DNA from: Caenorhabditis remanei
Taxonomy: Eukaryota; Nematoda; Chromadorea; Rhabditida; Rhabditidae
Reading direction: 5' to 3'
NCBI RefSeq assembly: GCF_010183535.1
Contig: NC_071333.1
Coordinates: forward strand, 6,198,587-6,262,586
DNA length: 64,000 nucleotides
A program made the position numbers and the translations under genes. Below the pieces are notes generated by a model that worked only from the letters and a program-made list of their open reading frames with translations, had not been told where the DNA came from and made no database searches. This document shows, one piece after another, positions 62,576 to 64,000 of this stretch (positions within the stretch are counted from its first letter, which is position 1; every line of letters starts with the position of its first letter).

Positions 62576-63994
62576 ATGGACAAGAAGTATATGAATTGTA
62601 CGAGATGCGAACTTTGCGGAACAGCTGACGTCATCTATGGATCGCCATTCATGGAGTACTCGATCCTCTTCCGCTTACTGACCGCTCCCTTGGCAACAAT
62701 GGGAATGGGTTTACTGTCAGCAACAATTGTCAAAACAAAAGGCATTCATATCAACACAAAAGTCATTCTACTTGTTTTGTGTATCTCCACAATTGTTTGT
62801 AATACGGGTAAGTGGCTGCACTTATTGAAAAGTTCTTAAAAACCAACGTTTTTCCAGGTATAACAGTCGATTGTTTATACAAATTCTTCATATCCAATGT
62901 TATGCCAAATTATATGCAATGTGATTTTCAAGTTTTCAGCCCACAATATGGATTAGGTATTTTCTGTAATCCATTTCTTACAAAATGTGTATACTTAGAT
63001 TTTAGTTATTCGACATATCGAGATTCTTGGTACCACGTATTTGTCCACTTCTGCAATTGCCCTGGCTATTGAACGAACTGTGGCTACAATTTTCTATCGC
63101 AATTACTCTTCAAAGCCTACACTTGGATCAATTCTTGTTGTTGTTCAGGTATCAAATTAAAATGAAAACAAAAGAGAGAGAGGAACTATTTGATGGGCTG
63201 AGGAAAAAGAGAATAGAATTGGGTAGTTGAATCATGATAAGATGGTTTTTTGAACATCACGTTCACTTCTCTTTTTTCTTTTCTTCATATCTTCTCAGCG
63301 GTCAACCATCTCTGATCACCTCTTTCTAAGAATAGATAAGACGAATTGTAATGGGATTTTTGAGAAAATTGATGAGTAGGATAATTGGTTTTCGAGAATC
63401 ACTGATTACGGTTTTCTTAACATTTCAGATCTTGATCAGCTTCATCCCATTATGGAATATCAGACTGCCAAAGCAAATGTATCCATATTCTCCACCAGAG
63501 GTAAGAGATTAAAAAACCAATGTCCGTCTGCCCTCTTTTCACCATTTCTCTCGGGTCCTTCTCTTCACACACACACACACACACACACACATAGCCTAGA
63601 GGGTCCCTTCCCCCCTTTCCTCTATATATTCCCCCCGTACTCTTCTTCAAAACAGCAGCTGCGTAGTCCAGTGGTAGTGGTGCGGTACTTCGGTCCTCGT
63701 ACTCTCTGGTTCGACTCCGCCGCAGTGGAGATGTTGTGCCTCGGCCCTAACCTCTCTCCTCTGTGCTGTTAAAACTGGTGAGCGTGGGCACCATAAATCC
63801 CAAGTAGGTGTGCTTCGGCCCCATCAAAACGGATTATCCGTTTTGCATTTTTAGCTATTTTATTTTCCGAAAACCAGTAATTGCAGCTCCATGACTACAA
63901 ACTCTACCATTTTATCTCTATGTGGCAAACCCTTGTTAACGTTCTTGCGTTCTTCATTTTCATGATTCTCTGGATAATCAACTACTATCGAAAG
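62576..63994 (+). CDS. Seven-transmembrane chemoreceptor, Sra/Srab-like (5' part; runs off the window)
   Basis: Exons so far: 62576-62807, 62858-62956, 63006-63148, 63429-63500, 63887-63994, then GTAATA at the very end, so the last exons lie outside. About 218 residues are encoded. Seen: short Cys-containing N-terminus (MNCTRCELCG), TM1 (about 30-52), TM2 after HINTK (about 60-80), an extracellular segment with a conserved Cys (NYMQCDFQ), TM3 with STSAIALAIERTVAT (the ER.. at its cytoplasmic end is typical of the Sra superfamily), TM4 (LGSILVVVQILISFIPLW) and TM5 (FISMWQTLVNVLAFFIFMIL). These are G-protein-coupled chemosensory receptors of ciliated neurons. Class assignment between sra and srab is uncertain. 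Intron 4 carries a CA repeat and a SINE-like insert. Confidence 0.82.
63566..63591 (+). repeat. (CA)n microsatellite
   Basis: About 13 uninterrupted CA units in intron 4 of the chemoreceptor gene. Confidence 0.95.
63652..63848 (+). mobile_element. tRNA-derived SINE-like insert
   Basis: Contains Pol III internal promoter boxes at tRNA spacing: A-box-like TAGTCCAGTGG (63664-63674) and a perfect B box GGTTCGACTCC (63708-63718). The tRNA fold itself is broken (T-stem arms do not pair fully), so this is not a working tRNA. It is followed by about 130 bases of tRNA-unrelated, GC-rich sequence unlike the surrounding intron. That head-plus-body structure is what a SINE looks like. The 3' limit is approximate; the segment ends in a CAAAACGGATTATCCGTTTTG palindrome-like tail near 63826-63846. 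Confidence 0.5.
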
Positions 63995-64000
63995 GTAATA

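Noticed and set aside
63652..63723. Functional tRNA gene
   Set aside because: A and B boxes are present, but the acceptor and T stems do not pair properly, so a SINE or pseudogene is more likely.

Overview
This is nematode DNA, almost certainly from the X chromosome of a Caenorhabditis species. Introns are short with GT..TTTCAG borders, and many genes begin just after an isolated TTTCAG-type acceptor, as expected of spliced-leader trans-splicing. The gene content matches C. elegans cosmids F38E9 (twf-2, nas-39), K05G3 (cah-3) and T27B1 (pat-9, osm-1). Those assignments come from memory of protein families and synteny, not from a search. Predicted lengths (for example 947 aa for NAS-39) suggest a relative of C. 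elegans rather than C. elegans itself. All gene models below were assembled by hand from splice signals and checked for phase.

Layout. 1.3-3.1 kb: a small neuropeptide precursor. 6.5-10.9 kb: twinfilin, with a tiny first exon far upstream. 12.6-20.7 kb: a Tolloid/BMP-1-type astacin protease. 20.8-23.1 kb: a PI-PLC X-domain protein starting 185 bp after it. 23.2-33.4 kb: a gene-poor stretch containing a 1.7 kb near-perfect palindrome. 33.5-34.4 kb: alpha-carbonic anhydrase. 35.2-35.9 kb (minus): an unrecognised four-exon gene. 39.1-40.2 kb: an F-box/FBA_2 gene. 40.2-48.8 kb: long non-coding sequence with a structured-RNA candidate and traces of a minus-strand gene. 48.8-51.1 kb: the C2H2 factor pat-9. 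52.0-58.7 kb: osm-1 (IFT172) with its DAF-19 X-box. 58.8-60.2 kb (minus): a second F-box gene, convergent with osm-1. 62.6 kb to the end: a partial 7TM chemoreceptor with a tRNA-derived SINE-like insert in an intron.

These genes do not form one pathway. They cover neuropeptide signalling, actin dynamics, extracellular matrix or TGF-beta processing, lipid hydrolysis, CO2 hydration, muscle transcription, cilium building and chemosensation. Besides the genes, the window holds several foldback (MITE-like) elements, six G/C homopolymer tracts of 11-15 bases, and two candidate structured RNAs.
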